Shown: positions 1-8,911, numbered from the stretch's first letter. The stretch: DNA of 64,000 nt from Photobacterium piscicola (GCF_900166965.1 NZ_FUZI01000001.1:124001-188000); one strand, 5' to 3'. Numbers and translations: made by a program. Notes: a model not told the origin generated them from the letters alone.

Positions 1-34
1 TATTTAACCTACTCTTATTATTGAGAATTTTTCC

Positions 35-895
35 GTGGATACTGAATTACTTAAAACGTTCTTGGAAGTTACCAAAACACGTCACTTTGGTCGTGCTGCA
101 GATAACTTATATTTGACCCAATCTGCAGTTAGCTTTCGTATCCGCCAGCTTGAGTCACAATTAGGTAACCCACTATTTTCTCGTCAGCGTGGAAATGTGC
201 ATCTTACTGCTGCTGGTGAGCGTTTACAGCCTTATGCAGAAGCAATTTTGCAAACGTGGGGGCGAGCGAAACAAGATGTAGCGTTAACTGATAGTCTAAA
301 TACCCAGTTGGCGATTGGTGCCTCGCCTTTATTTTGGGAATTTGATGGTATCTCAGTTTGGATTAATCGTATTTATGCCACCGTACCCGGCCTTGCTTTA
401 CGTTTAGAGTCTGTAAAACGAGAAGGTATGGCAAAACGATTGTTTGATAAAAGTATTGATTTGTTCATTACCAGTGAACCACCTAAAATTGAAAACTTAC
501 ATGTTCAAAAAGTACGTGACTATCAATTACAGTTAGTGACTCACCAACCTAATTGTAATATGCATAGTGTGCGTGACATGCCTTTAATCTATCTTGATTG
601 GGGAACGCGTTTTTCGGTGGAACACAGTCGCATACCTGAATTACAGCGTACGCCTGTACTGCATACCCATTCATGCAAAATGGCACTCGATTATCTTTTG
701 GCAAATGGTGGGGTTGGATATTTTCCTTCGCTTATTGTCTCAAGTAACGCTGATTTGGGTAAATTGTATGTTGTTGAAGACGCACCAATTATGGAGCAGA
801 GTCTTTATTTAGTATGGCGCGAAGGTAGTGAAAAAGAAGCATTAATTAATGCAATTGTCGATGTTCCGTTTCAGAATGTGATCGAAAGCATTTGA
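35..895 (+). CDS. hdfR: LysR-family regulator HdfR
   Basis: LysR-type transcription factor; in enterobacteria HdfR represses flhDC. Residues 1-60 form the winged helix-turn-helix (AADNLYLTQSAVSFRIRQLE), followed by a LysR substrate-binding domain. At 286 residues it is slightly shorter than a typical LTTR, as HdfR is. The start is GTG at 35, close to the window edge, so the promoter is only partly visible. The assignment to HdfR rests on the N-terminal sequence (FLEVTKTRHFGRAADNLYLT) and remembered family similarity; which genes it controls here is unknown. Confidence 0.85.
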   Translation: MDTELLKTFLEVTKTRHFGRAADNLYLTQSAVSFRIRQLESQLGNPLFSRQRGNVHLTAAGERLQPYAEAILQTWGRAKQDVALTDSLNTQLAIGASPLFWEFDGISVWINRIYATVPGLALRLESVKREGMAKRLFDKSIDLFITSEPPKIENLHVQKVRDYQLQLVTHQPNCNMHSVRDMPLIYLDWGTRFSVEHSRIPELQRTPVLHTHSCKMALDYLLANGGVGYFPSLIVSSNADLGKLYVVEDAPIMEQSLYLVWREGSEKEALINAIVDVPFQNVIESI

Positions 896-1121
896 TTTGA
901 ATTATTTGTCATTACCAGTAAAATAACTTGTTGTACGGGAGCGATTTCCTGAATTAGTCTAAGAAAAAATACTGCTAGGGTAAGAAACAATGAACTATGG
1001 ACCGGATTGTCTGTCATGTTTTTTGCATCAACTTAGCACTGTTTTGTCACAATAGAACATTACAATTGCCAGTGTTCTATTTTAATAATTATCTACTCTG
1101 GATGTAGTTCAGGAAACGCAA

Positions 1122-1286
1122 ATGGCTAAGTTAAACCAAAAATTTCACAAAGGCAGCAAATCAAAATTCAATTCTGAATTTGCAGATGATTTTCAGGATT
1201 TAGATCTGCAATCTCGTGGTAAGAAGAAACGTCGTGTGACTCGTTCGCGTTTCGATAGTCCGGAGTACAGCGATTTCGATTATTAA
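1122..1286 (+). CDS. Small basic protein, 54 aa, unrecognised
   Basis: A complete small ORF starts with ATG at 1122, preceded by AGGAAA at 1111, and ends with TAA at 1284-1286. A strong hairpin terminator follows 45 bases later, so a monocistronic gene is likely. The product starts MAKLNQKFHKGSKS and has a lysine/arginine patch (GKKKRRVTRSR) and an acidic, tyrosine-rich end (SPEYSDFDY). I do not recognise the family. It sits where maoP (DUF413) is often found beside hdfR, but it is half the length of MaoP and lacks its motifs. A nucleic-acid-binding role is only a guess from charge. Confidence 0.6.
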   Translation: MAKLNQKFHKGSKSKFNSEFADDFQDLDLQSRGKKKRRVTRSRFDSPEYSDFDY

Positions 1287-1331
1287 TAGTGATGTGTAAT
1301 TCACGATAAAAGATCGGCAATTAAGCATTAA

Positions 1332-1364
1332 AAAAGGCGTACCTAGAAGGGTACGCCTTTTTGT
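1332..1364. terminator. Bidirectional rho-independent terminator
   Basis: The stem AAAAGGCGTACC / GGTACGCCTTTT with a 6-base loop is flanked by A and T runs on both sides, so it can terminate both the 54-aa gene (+) and the convergent gene at 1419-1874 (-). Confidence 0.9.
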
Positions 1365-1418
1365 TATGTAATAGTGTCACAAATTATATACTGTTGTGAT
1401 AACTATAATAACTAGCAG

Positions 1419-1874
1419 TTATGATGTGCTTTTTTGCTCACTTAACGTAGCATAACGGTGCAGCAATTCAGTTAATACACTGACCCAACCAAACGCATTA
1501 TCTGGTGCATTGACTAAGATTTTTTCTACTTCAGCACAGTGTTGTTCTAATGTTATCGCTTCTTCTAGCTGAAAAGATATCGCATAAAAATGCCATAATA
1601 ATAAACGGATCATGCGCTCACTATTTTGTTTAGCATTATCAGAATCAGAAAATGCAACATTCACTTCTCCCAAGGCAATTGCGGTCATTCGTAACATCGC
1701 ATCAAACTGGGTTGATTTTAAACGCTCGTCACTGTCGATTTCTTCTTGATCAAAGGTAAATATTTCCTGCATTACATCTTCTGGTACCATACGACCGATT
1801 ACGCGAAGGCTAAATTCTTCTAATTCATGTCGCGGCATGGTTAAAAGGCAGTTTAAAGTATAATCACGTTGCAT
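1419..1874 (-). CDS. Conserved-type hypothetical protein, 151 aa
   Basis: Function not recognised. The product is acidic and apparently soluble and alpha-helical, with no signal peptide or membrane segment. I chose ATG at 1874 (MQRDYTLNCLL); an in-frame GTG at 1895 adds seven residues but has no ribosome-binding site. Two cysteines (C9 in LNCLL and one in EQHCAEVEK) do not form a metal motif. It is transcribed convergently with the 54-aa gene and divergently from mrcB. Coding is supported by length and by normal codon use. Confidence 0.6.
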   Translation of the reverse strand: MQRDYTLNCLLTMPRHELEEFSLRVIGRMVPEDVMQEIFTFDQEEIDSDERLKSTQFDAMLRMTAIALGEVNVAFSDSDNAKQNSERMIRLLLWHFYAISFQLEEAITLEQHCAEVEKILVNAPDNAFGWVSVLTELLHRYATLSEQKSTS

Positions 1875-2168
1875 ATAATTTCTCGCAGATACCACGACGC
1901 CGATCAGGATTGATCATGGGCGAATAAATAAAGAAGCGTATTTTGGAGTATTTATGTCTAAAAGGCTAATAAAACCCAAGCTGATAGATTAGCGCCGAAA
2001 TATCTGACAACGTGATGACAACCAAATTTACACATTAAGTTATAATAATTTCATTTAAAATCAGTGTGCAGACACTGGTATCATTTAGCGAATGCTTTAC
2101 CAATATACGTTGGCTACCACCGTGAATTATAAGGTGGTAATGACGAACTTATTACATTGAACAGGCTT

Positions 2169-4487
2169 ATGACGTCAAATAATCAACAAGCACCTTCTCA
2201 AGTGCCTCAAACAAAGAAAAAACGCAGTGTTGTTGTGCGAACCTTAATTGGTGCTGCATTAATTGGTACTGCTGGTATGGCTTATTTAGGTTATAACTTA
2301 AACCAACAAATTAGCGCTAAGTTTGCAGGTCAATTATGGCAATTGCCTTCTGTTGTTTATGCGCGTGAAATGGCATTACAGCCTGGTGCGCCGATAACAT
2401 ACAATACCTTGGTAAATGAACTTAAAGTATTAGGATATCAAAAGGTTGCGCACCCAGATCAAAGTGGTGAATACGCAGCTAACGGTTGGAAAGTTGATTT
2501 TGTCCGTCGACCATTCAATTTTAAAGAAGGGCCGGAAGGGGCGCGTCATGTTTCGGTGTCGTTTAATAATGACAGCATTACTCGCATCATGGATTTAGAT
2601 TCTAATCGTGAATTAGGCTTTTTGCACATAGATCCTAAAATGTTAGGGATGCTAGAAGCCCATTCAGATGAACAGCGTATTTATTTACCTGAAGATAAAA
2701 TGCCTAAATTGTTGGTCGCAGGATTGATTGATACAGAAGATCGTCATTTCTATGAACATGATGGTATTTCATTAGTGGGTATCGCACGCGCCTTTGTTGC
2801 CAATATTAAAGCGGGTCACACTGTTCAAGGTGGTAGTACGCTAACGCAGCAATTAGCTAAAAATATGTTTTTAAGCAGTCAGCGTTCATTTTGGCGTAAA
2901 TTCAAAGAAGCTTACATGGCGATCATTATTGATACTCGCTATGGCAAACAAGAAGTCCTTGATGCCTATATGAACCAAGTATATCTGGCTCAGTTTGGTG
3001 GTCATGGTATTCATGGTTTTGCTTTAGCATCACGTTATTATTTTGACCGACCATTATCTGAGTTACGGGTTGATCAACTTGCTCTATTAATTGGCATGGT
3101 AAAAGGGCCAACTTATTATAACCCTTGGCGTCATCCAGAGCGCGCTAAAGAACGTCGTAATATTGTCTTGGGCCTGATGAACAAAGATGGCGAAATCAGT
3201 GATAAAGTATATCAAGCTTCGATTAAGCTGCCGCTTGATATTCAGAAAAAAGGCCAACTGGCTAAACGTCAACCTGCTTATTTTGATCAAATTAAAACGG
3301 AACTTGAGCAAAAAGCAGGAACAGCGTTTGAAGCCGGTAAAGGATTACGGATCTTTACCTCGCTTGATCCTCAATCACAAAAATTAGCGGAAGAAGCTGT
3401 TGCTAAAGTTATGCCTGAAGTGCAAAAACGCGCAGGTAAAGACTTACAAACCGCAGTGGTTATTGTTGATCGTACTACAGGTGAAATTCGTGCGATGATC
3501 GGTGGAGATAAACCTGGATTTGCAGGTTATAATCGCGCAATAAATGCTCAGCGCCAAGTGGGATCCGTTATTAAACCTGCTTTGTATCTCAGTGCGTTGG
3601 AAAATCCAGCGCAGTTTAGCCTTGCAACGTCCTTAAAAGATCAACCGCTATCGATCAAAATGCATGATGGTGCCACTTGGAGTCCACGTAACTACGATCG
3701 TAAATACCGTGGTGAAGTGCCATTATTTGTTGCGTTGGCGAAATCGTACAATGTGCCCACTGTAAATCTGGGTATGGCAGTTGGTGTTGATAAAGTCACC
3801 GATACGTTAACCAAATTAGGTATTCCACGAGAAGATATCCCTCAAGTGCCTTCCTTATTCCTTGGTTCTATTAGTTTGTCACCGTTAGACGTTGCACAAA
3901 TGTACCAAGGTATTGGTAATGAAGGCTATTTAGCACCATTAACGGCGTTAAATGCGGTAGTCGATGAATCGGGTAAGGTGCTATATCAAAACTGGCCAAA
4001 AGCGGCTGAAGTTGTTCCGCCACAAGCGGCATGGCTAACGATGTTTGCACTACAAGATACCGTTAAGTTTGGCACGGCTCATTCATTGAATAAACTGTTT
4101 CCAAATACTCATTTAGCGGGTAAGACGGGTACCACAAATAATGGCCGTGATAGCTGGTATGTGGGTATTGATGGCCGTGAAGTCGTTACTGTTTGGATGG
4201 GACGCGATGATAATAAGAGTACCCATTTAACGGGGGCGAGTGGTGCCTTACGTCTCTATACTAACTATATTCAACACCGTAAGCCTGAGCCATTATTGTT
4301 GCGTCAACCTGCAAATATTGAAGCTGAAAAATATAATATTGCCGCTGATGGTGAGTATATTCCAAGTTGTGCAGGTAAAACACGAATGCCTATTTGGGAC
4401 CCACATGGTGATCTTAAACAAAATTGCCAAGTTGAAAAAGTAAAACATAAAGTTGAAGGTTTTTTCAATAATTTGTTTAACTGGTAA
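2169..4487 (+). CDS. mrcB: Penicillin-binding protein 1B (bifunctional)
   Basis: Class A PBP that polymerises glycan strands and cross-links peptides at the inner-membrane surface. Order: short cytoplasmic basic tail (KKKRS), one membrane anchor (about residues 20-45), UB2H regulatory domain, GT51 glycosyltransferase (EDRHFYEHDG and QGGSTLTQQLAKN), then transpeptidase with SVIK (near 466-469), SYN and KTGTT. All three penicillin-binding motifs are present, so it should be active. I prefer ATG at 2169; an in-frame TTG at 2157 would add four residues. UB2H implies activation by an outer-membrane LpoB-type partner, not seen here. A terminator follows at 4506. Confidence 0.95.
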   Translation: MTSNNQQAPSQVPQTKKKRSVVVRTLIGAALIGTAGMAYLGYNLNQQISAKFAGQLWQLPSVVYAREMALQPGAPITYNTLVNELKVLGYQKVAHPDQSGEYAANGWKVDFVRRPFNFKEGPEGARHVSVSFNNDSITRIMDLDSNRELGFLHIDPKMLGMLEAHSDEQRIYLPEDKMPKLLVAGLIDTEDRHFYEHDGISLVGIARAFVANIKAGHTVQGGSTLTQQLAKNMFLSSQRSFWRKFKEAYMAIIIDTRYGKQEVLDAYMNQVYLAQFGGHGIHGFALASRYYFDRPLSELRVDQLALLIGMVKGPTYYNPWRHPERAKERRNIVLGLMNKDGEISDKVYQASIKLPLDIQKKGQLAKRQPAYFDQIKTELEQKAGTAFEAGKGLRIFTSLDPQSQKLAEEAVAKVMPEVQKRAGKDLQTAVVIVDRTTGEIRAMIGGDKPGFAGYNRAINAQRQVGSVIKPALYLSALENPAQFSLATSLKDQPLSIKMHDGATWSPRNYDRKYRGEVPLFVALAKSYNVPTVNLGMAVGVDKVTDTLTKLGIPREDIPQVPSLFLGSISLSPLDVAQMYQGIGNEGYLAPLTALNAVVDESGKVLYQNWPKAAEVVPPQAAWLTMFALQDTVKFGTAHSLNKLFPNTHLAGKTGTTNNGRDSWYVGIDGREVVTVWMGRDDNKSTHLTGASGALRLYTNYIQHRKPEPLLLRQPANIEAEKYNIAADGEYIPSCAGKTRMPIWDPHGDLKQNCQVEKVKHKVEGFFNNLFNW

Positions 4488-4505
4488 TTAGTACTTACTA
4501 CCAAT

Positions 4506-4531
4506 AAGCCTCCAGTTATGGAGGCTTTTTC
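4506..4531 (+). terminator. mrcB terminator
   Basis: AAGCCTCCA / TGGAGGCTT stem with a 4-base loop (GTTA) followed by TTT, directly after the mrcB stop. Confidence 0.9.
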
Positions 4532-4604
4532 ATATATAGAGGGTTCGTGTTTTAACGATTGATTCGGTAGAATGTTCGCTTGCAATATAAAATGAGTAAC
4601 CGTG

Positions 4605-5150
4605 ATGCGCTTTTTAAAATCGTCAATACACACTGATTTAACCAAGCTTGATCTTCAATCACCTACGTTGAGAATATATCATCGCCAAGCAACACGTGCG
4701 ATTGTACTCAATGGTGATAATATTTTGATGTTATACACCGCACGTTATCATGATTACACGCTACCCGGAGGTGGCATTGATGCTGGGGAAGATCAGATTC
4801 AAGGATTAAGTCGAGAATTAGCTGAAGAAACGGGTGCGATGAATGTGCGCAATATTAAGCCGTTTGGGTTATATGAAGAGTTTAGACCTTGGCATAAAGC
4901 TGAATATGATATTGTTCATATGGAATCATTTTGTTATACCTGCTCGATTGATGAACAATTAGGTAAAACACAATTAGAAGATTATGAGCAGAAAAATGGT
5001 ATGAGACCGGTATGGATTAATATTTTTGATGCCATTGCTCATAATGAACACACCATGCAGTTTTCTGATAAAAAGGGGATGTCAATTGAGCGCGAAACAT
5101 TTTTATTAAAACGTATTGTTGCTGAATTGTTATCCGTATCAATAATCTAA
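4605..5150 (+). CDS. Nudix hydrolase
   Basis: Hydrolase of nucleoside diphosphate-linked compounds. The Nudix box is intact at residues 56-78: G, five residues, E62, then REL-EE-G (SRELAEETGA), giving the Mg2+-binding glutamates. Size (181 aa) is usual for a single-domain family member; substrate cannot be told from sequence. ATG at 4605 has GAG at 4594 at good spacing; a GTG directly before it (4602) is an alternative. Single gene between the mrcB terminator and a convergent lipoprotein gene. Confidence 0.88.
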   Translation: MRFLKSSIHTDLTKLDLQSPTLRIYHRQATRAIVLNGDNILMLYTARYHDYTLPGGGIDAGEDQIQGLSRELAEETGAMNVRNIKPFGLYEEFRPWHKAEYDIVHMESFCYTCSIDEQLGKTQLEDYEQKNGMRPVWINIFDAIAHNEHTMQFSDKKGMSIERETFLLKRIVAELLSVSII

Positions 5151-5162
5151 TAGTTAGCAAGA

Positions 5163-5190
5163 CCCACAATCATTGTTTTTTTGTTGTGGG
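5163..5190. terminator. Convergent-gene terminator
   Basis: CCCACAA / TTGTGGG stem with a T-rich loop, between the Nudix gene (+) and the META lipoprotein gene (-). Confidence 0.6.
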
Positions 5191-5203
5191 CCTAAATATA
5201 AAC

Positions 5204-5620
5204 TTATTTGTTTTCAACACGCTTAAAGGTCACAGTGTGATTATCTGAGCTTAAAATCAGGGTATTATTATTAACTAAAAAATTAGATGGGCCTGTTAGC
5301 ATTTGTTTTACAAAACCATCAACGGTTGCTTGCTCTGTTTGAATACACATTTTTTGAGTTGAAACTAAATTTTTGGTCGTAATATCCTGAGCCGTTACGC
5401 GTATTTTACCTGTTAATGTATTACAGCCAGAATAGCTAACATTAAGATTCTTATTAATAATTAGCTGTGGCTTAGTTGTTAATGCATCGATAGGTTGAGT
5501 ATAACCATCAATAGAACTTACAGCCCAAGTATTGATAAGATCAGTTGTCGTTTTAGGTGAATTCGCACAACCTGTTAATAGGGTTGTGATAAATAGCGTT
5601 GTTAGTAACGTTTTTTTCAT
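5204..5620 (-). CDS. META-domain (HslJ-like) lipoprotein
   Basis: Predicted outer-membrane or periplasmic lipoprotein: a short n-region (MKK), hydrophobic stretch and lipobox LLTGC with Cys at 18. The mature part resembles the META/HslJ domain (NTWAVSSIDG, then GCNTLTG, and a core with MCIQTEQATVDGF). E. coli HslJ is a heat-inducible outer-membrane protein linked to novobiocin resistance; an equivalent role here is inference. It is 138 aa, normal for the family, and is monocistronic. Confidence 0.85.
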   Translation of the reverse strand: MKKTLLTTLFITTLLTGCANSPKTTTDLINTWAVSSIDGYTQPIDALTTKPQLIINKNLNVSYSGCNTLTGKIRVTAQDITTKNLVSTQKMCIQTEQATVDGFVKQMLTGPSNFLVNNNTLILSSDNHTVTFKRVENK

Positions 5621-5959
5621 GGAGATTCTCTTAATCTTATTGACGAGGTGTACCGTAAGGTATTGAGATTTTATTTGTTTTCTATATTGATAATCAGCGT
5701 ATAGAGGAAAAAAGTGTGGTGATTATCTATTGTTTGTTATATCCGTTTGCTATCAATGAAAAAAACGGACGTTAAGTGTGACAAAGATCGCTAAAAATGT
5801 AAATGTTCAGCTGTTAAATAATAGGATAATAATCGAGTAAATATCTACATGGTATTTATTATTTTTAATATGGTAGATTATCTGTTGCGAGTATTTTTAG
5901 GGGCTATTTTCTTTTTAGTTGCTGTTATTTAAGTTATTTATGTCATTATCGGGGGCTTT
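5621..5959. other. Gene-free stretch with an inverted repeat
   Basis: Divergent intergenic region between the META lipoprotein gene and the DUF3820 gene. It is AT-rich. The one structured element is an inverted repeat TCCGTTT (5742-5748) / AAACGGA (5763-5769) with a 14-base spacer. I see no small gene. Confidence 0.4.
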
Positions 5960-6175
5960 ATGTTTCAAAAACAACATCTTGTGCAATTGGCTAATATGAA
6001 AATGCCTTTTGGTAAATATGCAGGTCGAGTATTAATTGATTTGCCGGATGAATATTTGTTGTGGTTTCAAAAGCAGGGGTTTCCCGAAGGGCAGTTGGGT
6101 ACACTAATGGCATTGGCACTTGAATTTAAAATAGAAGGATTAGAATCTGTTATTCGTCCTTTAAGGCAGGTTTAG
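5960..6175 (+). CDS. DUF3820 family protein
   Basis: 71-residue protein matching the DUF3820 family (motifs KMPFGKYAGRVLIDLPDEYL and LWFQKQGFPEGQLGTLM). The family has been named a putative quorum-sensing-regulated virulence factor, but its biochemical role is not settled. No signal peptide or membrane segment. The start ATG has GGGGG at 5951 as ribosome-binding site. The next gene begins 4 bases after the stop, so they are probably co-transcribed. Confidence 0.85.
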   Translation: MFQKQHLVQLANMKMPFGKYAGRVLIDLPDEYLLWFQKQGFPEGQLGTLMALALEFKIEGLESVIRPLRQV

Positions 6176-6179
6176 TCAG

Positions 6180-6722
6180 GTGTTGGAATGTAGTCATCGT
6201 CATGTTCATAATATTGTAATCACAGCTATTATTAGTGCTGTACTCTCAGGGTGCGCACAACCTAAAACAGTTAGCTCATTAACATTTCTTGATCCTAATT
6301 TTAAGCGCTGTGTTATTGCGCAAGGCAAAGAAAATATTCAACAGATCACTTCTTTAAGATGTAGCCATTTCAATATACGAGATGCGCGAGAAATACGTTA
6401 TTTAACGGATCTAAATAGCTTGGATTTATCATCAAATCAATTGACTTATCTTGATGTTAGCCATAATCATCAATTACAACTATTGAGTGTTGAACATAAT
6501 AAATTGAGCCATTTGAATTTGACGGATAATCCTCAATTAAAAATTGTTAATGTTAGTTTTAATCATTTAAAAACAATAGATGTGAGTGATAATCCGTTAC
6601 TCATGTACTTAAATTATGATCAAACGTTGGTTAATGATGTTGATATTAGCCATAATCCTCGTTTACTTGCTCCCTTTAATACTATCAATGTGCCCAATGG
6701 GCCGACAATAATGGCAGAATAA
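6180..6722 (+). CDS. Leucine-rich-repeat lipoprotein
   Basis: 180-residue predicted lipoprotein: hydrophobic segment ending in the lipobox VLSGC (Cys25). From about residue 77 it carries four 21-residue leucine-rich repeats with the internalin-like spacing (L--LDLSSNQLTYLDVSHN, then LSVEHNKLSHLNLTDN, VNVSFNHLKTIDVSDN and LNYDQTLVNDVDISHN). Such repeats form a curved protein-binding surface, so a binding role at the cell envelope is likely; ligand unknown. Starts with GTG at 6180, 4 bases after the DUF3820 stop, and ends 2 bases before the YaeR-like gene, forming a tight three-gene operon. Confidence 0.8.
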   Translation: MLECSHRHVHNIVITAIISAVLSGCAQPKTVSSLTFLDPNFKRCVIAQGKENIQQITSLRCSHFNIRDAREIRYLTDLNSLDLSSNQLTYLDVSHNHQLQLLSVEHNKLSHLNLTDNPQLKIVNVSFNHLKTIDVSDNPLLMYLNYDQTLVNDVDISHNPRLLAPFNTINVPNGPTIMAE

Positions 6723-6724
6723 TA

Positions 6725-7108
6725 ATGTTAAAAGCAATTCATCATGTCGCAATCATTTGTAGTGATTATGCGCGCTCAAAAGTATTTTATTCACAATTAT
6801 TACAACTAGAAATTATCTGTGAAACGTACCGTGAAGAGCGGGATTCATATAAATTAGATTTAAAGTTACCCGATAATAGTCAAATAGAATTATTTTCATT
6901 TAATGGTGCTCCGCAACGTCCGAGTTACCCTGAAGCGCAAGGGTTACGTCATTTAGCATTTGCTGTTGATGATATCACCGCGACCGTACATTATTTGCAG
7001 ACGAACGGGGTTGATGTTGAACCTATTCGTATTGATGAATTAACCAATAAAGCATTCACTTTTTTTAATGATCCTGATGGCTTGCCGCTAGAGTTGTATC
7101 AAATCTAA
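6725..7108 (+). CDS. yaeR: VOC metalloprotein, YaeR-like
   Basis: Glyoxalase/bleomycin-resistance-fold protein of 127 aa, closely resembling E. coli YaeR (HHVAIICSDYARSKVFY, YREERDSYKLDL, IELFSF, GLRHLAFAVDDI and FFNDPDGLPLELYQI). The two beta-alpha-beta-beta-beta modules hold the metal ligands expected of the family (H at 6-7, E near 55, H in LRHLAF, E in LELYQ). Substrate unproven. It is last in the operon with DUF3820 and the LRR lipoprotein. Confidence 0.85.
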   Translation: MLKAIHHVAIICSDYARSKVFYSQLLQLEIICETYREERDSYKLDLKLPDNSQIELFSFNGAPQRPSYPEAQGLRHLAFAVDDITATVHYLQTNGVDVEPIRIDELTNKAFTFFNDPDGLPLELYQI

Positions 7109-7167
7109 TAAACATACTCGTGAATAAATCATTGTGTATCGATATTAATATTAATGACATCTTTAAC

Positions 7168-7201
7168 TAACAACTATATGCATGAGTGTGTATAGTTGTT
7201 A
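7168..7201. repeat. Perfect 11-bp inverted repeat upstream of parA-like gene
   Basis: TAACAACTATA (7168-7178) and TATAGTTGTTA (7191-7201) are exact inverted copies with a 12-base spacer, 29 bases before the ATG of the ParA-like gene. There is no T run, so it is more like an operator or an mRNA hairpin than an intrinsic terminator. Confidence 0.6.
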
Positions 7202-7230
7202 ATAGTTATCGATGATCAGGGATGAAATAG

Positions 7231-8019
7231 ATGCGTAGGATTATTTTTAATCAGAAAGGTGGAGTAGGTAAATCAAGTATTACTGTTAATTTAGCTGCAA
7301 TTAGTGCAGCTAAGGGATATAAAACATTAGTAATAGATCTTGATGTACAAGGTAATAGTAGTGCCTATTTAGGGGTTGATATAAACCATCCTAACGATAA
7401 AACGATTGCTGAATTATTAAATCAAACAGCATCTTGGTTCGCGATGTCGACACCTGCTCGTGATTATCCTCAAGCAACTGCATATGAAAACTTATTTATT
7501 ATTCCATCGAGTCCTAAACTTGATAAATTAGAAGTGGAACTTGAACGACGTTATAAGATTTATAAGTTGCGCGAAGTACTTGATGCATTGGCCGATGATT
7601 TTGATCGTATATATATTGATACTCCACCGAATTTAAATTTCTATACCAAGTCAGGTTTAATTGCAGCAAATAAGTTATTAATTCCTTTTGATTGTGATAA
7701 TTTCTCTCAGCAAGCTTTAATTAAGGTCATGGATAATCTAGCAGAATTACGTGATGATCATAATCGTGATTTAGTGTTAGAAGGTATTATCGTGAATATG
7801 TTCAATGCACAGGCAAAGTTTCCCCGCCAAATTATTGAAGAGATTAAAATGTTGGGCTTTCCTATTTTAGAACCATATTTACCTCAATCCATAAAAATGA
7901 AAGAGTCACACTACCAGCAATGTCCAATGTTACATTTTGATCCTAAGCATAAATTAACTCAACAGTTTATTGCATTGTATGATGGACTAGAAGCAACAGT
8001 AGCGTTAGAGAATAAATGA
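7231..8019 (+). CDS. Orphan ParA-family ATPase
   Basis: Deviant-Walker-A ATPase of the ParA/MinD type: KGGVGKS at residues 9-15, Walker A' region VIDLDVQGNSSAYLG, and IYIDTPP as Walker B. Length 262 aa fits short ParA proteins without an N-terminal helix-turn-helix. There is no parB or parS next to it, so it is unlikely to be the chromosome-segregation ParA. Such orphans position plasmids, protein clusters or polar machinery; the cargo here is unknown. It is transcribed alone, with a palindrome 12 bases after its stop. Confidence 0.85.
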   Translation: MRRIIFNQKGGVGKSSITVNLAAISAAKGYKTLVIDLDVQGNSSAYLGVDINHPNDKTIAELLNQTASWFAMSTPARDYPQATAYENLFIIPSSPKLDKLEVELERRYKIYKLREVLDALADDFDRIYIDTPPNLNFYTKSGLIAANKLLIPFDCDNFSQQALIKVMDNLAELRDDHNRDLVLEGIIVNMFNAQAKFPRQIIEEIKMLGFPILEPYLPQSIKMKESHYQQCPMLHFDPKHKLTQQFIALYDGLEATVALENK

Positions 8020-8030
8020 TGAAATCGTCT

Positions 8031-8060
8031 AAATGGTAATTCAACGTTGAATTACCATTT
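8031..8060. terminator. 30-base near-perfect palindrome between convergent genes
   Basis: AAATGGTAATTCAA (8031-8044), CG, then TTGAATTACCATTT (8047-8060). It lies between the ParA-like gene (+) and the MscS gene (-). Because the arms end in AAA/TTT it can act as a terminator in both directions, although the T tail is short. Confidence 0.6.
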
Positions 8061-8077
8061 AGTGATAATATCACTGG

Positions 8078-8911
8078 TTATGGAAAAGCACGTGCATATT
8101 CTTCCATAAAATCGCGACGAATATCTTGTTCAAGGTGGGTTGCACGTTCTGTTGGGCAAAACAACATAAAATGTACAATTTGTTCACCTGTGGTTGAGCT
8201 GCTGATATGTATATGAGGCTCAGACCCAGGTAGATCGACACCTGCATGTTTTTCTATGACACTATTATAACGGCGAGCCACATCAATAAAATCTTCACTG
8301 TGATGATCGATTTTAGCGATAATTATGGGTAATAACGGATAAAGATTAACGAAGTCTTTCACTACAATTGAAAAGTTATGATAAACATAGCGTTTCATAA
8401 AGTTGAGGTTTTTTACGGGATAAGTGAAAAACATGCTGTTTGGTAGAGTGGCTGTTTTACCCGTGTAATGGTATTGCCCATGATGAAGATCTATTTCTTG
8501 AATCACTGTTGCCATCATATTGTGTTCAATGACTTCTCCACAAATTTTTCCTACCTCTATCCAATCACCAATGCGAAATGAACGAGAGCTAGCTCGCTGA
8601 ATAGATCCTGTAAAACACAATATTATTTCTTTAGACGCGACAACAATAGCAACCGCAATTGCTGTAACAGATAGTGCAAATTCATTTATTTCTGAGCGCC
8701 ATAAGATGAATAAAACCACTAATGTTAAAATAAATGTGCCGTTTTTAGTACGTGACATCCATTTACGTTGAGTTTCAGTCACAAAAAATTCATCACCGCG
8801 TACTTGTGATAAAATAATTCGGCGAATAAGAGTAATGACGGTGATTATTAATGCAGTAAATAGCAGTTTATTGGTCAATAAATAAGTGAATATTTCAGTA
8901 ATTATATCCAT
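8078..8911 (-). CDS. MscS-family mechanosensitive channel
   Basis: Small-conductance mechanosensitive channel protein, 277 aa, close to the size of E. coli MscS. An N-terminal membrane helix, two more helices and a pore-lining segment (LSVTAIAVAIVVASKEII) precede the cytoplasmic beta domain (FRIGDWIEVGKICGEVIEH and TLPNSMFFTYPVKNL) and a C-terminal alpha/beta domain. It would release solutes on hypo-osmotic shock. The pore helix has fewer Gly/Ala pairs than MscS itself, so conductance may differ. Monocistronic. Confidence 0.85.
   Translation of the reverse strand: MDIITEIFTYLLTNKLLFTALIITVITLIRRIILSQVRGDEFFVTETQRKWMSRTKNGTFILTLVVLFILWRSEINEFALSVTAIAVAIVVASKEIILCFTGSIQRASSRSFRIGDWIEVGKICGEVIEHNMMATVIQEIDLHHGQYHYTGKTATLPNSMFFTYPVKNLNFMKRYVYHNFSIVVKDFVNLYPLLPIIIAKIDHHSEDFIDVARRYNSVIEKHAGVDLPGSEPHIHISSSTTGEQIVHFMLFCPTERATHLEQDIRRDFMEEYARAFP

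Noticed and set aside
1122-1286. MaoP (DUF413) identity for the small gene next to hdfR
   Set aside because: Half the expected length and none of the MaoP motifs.
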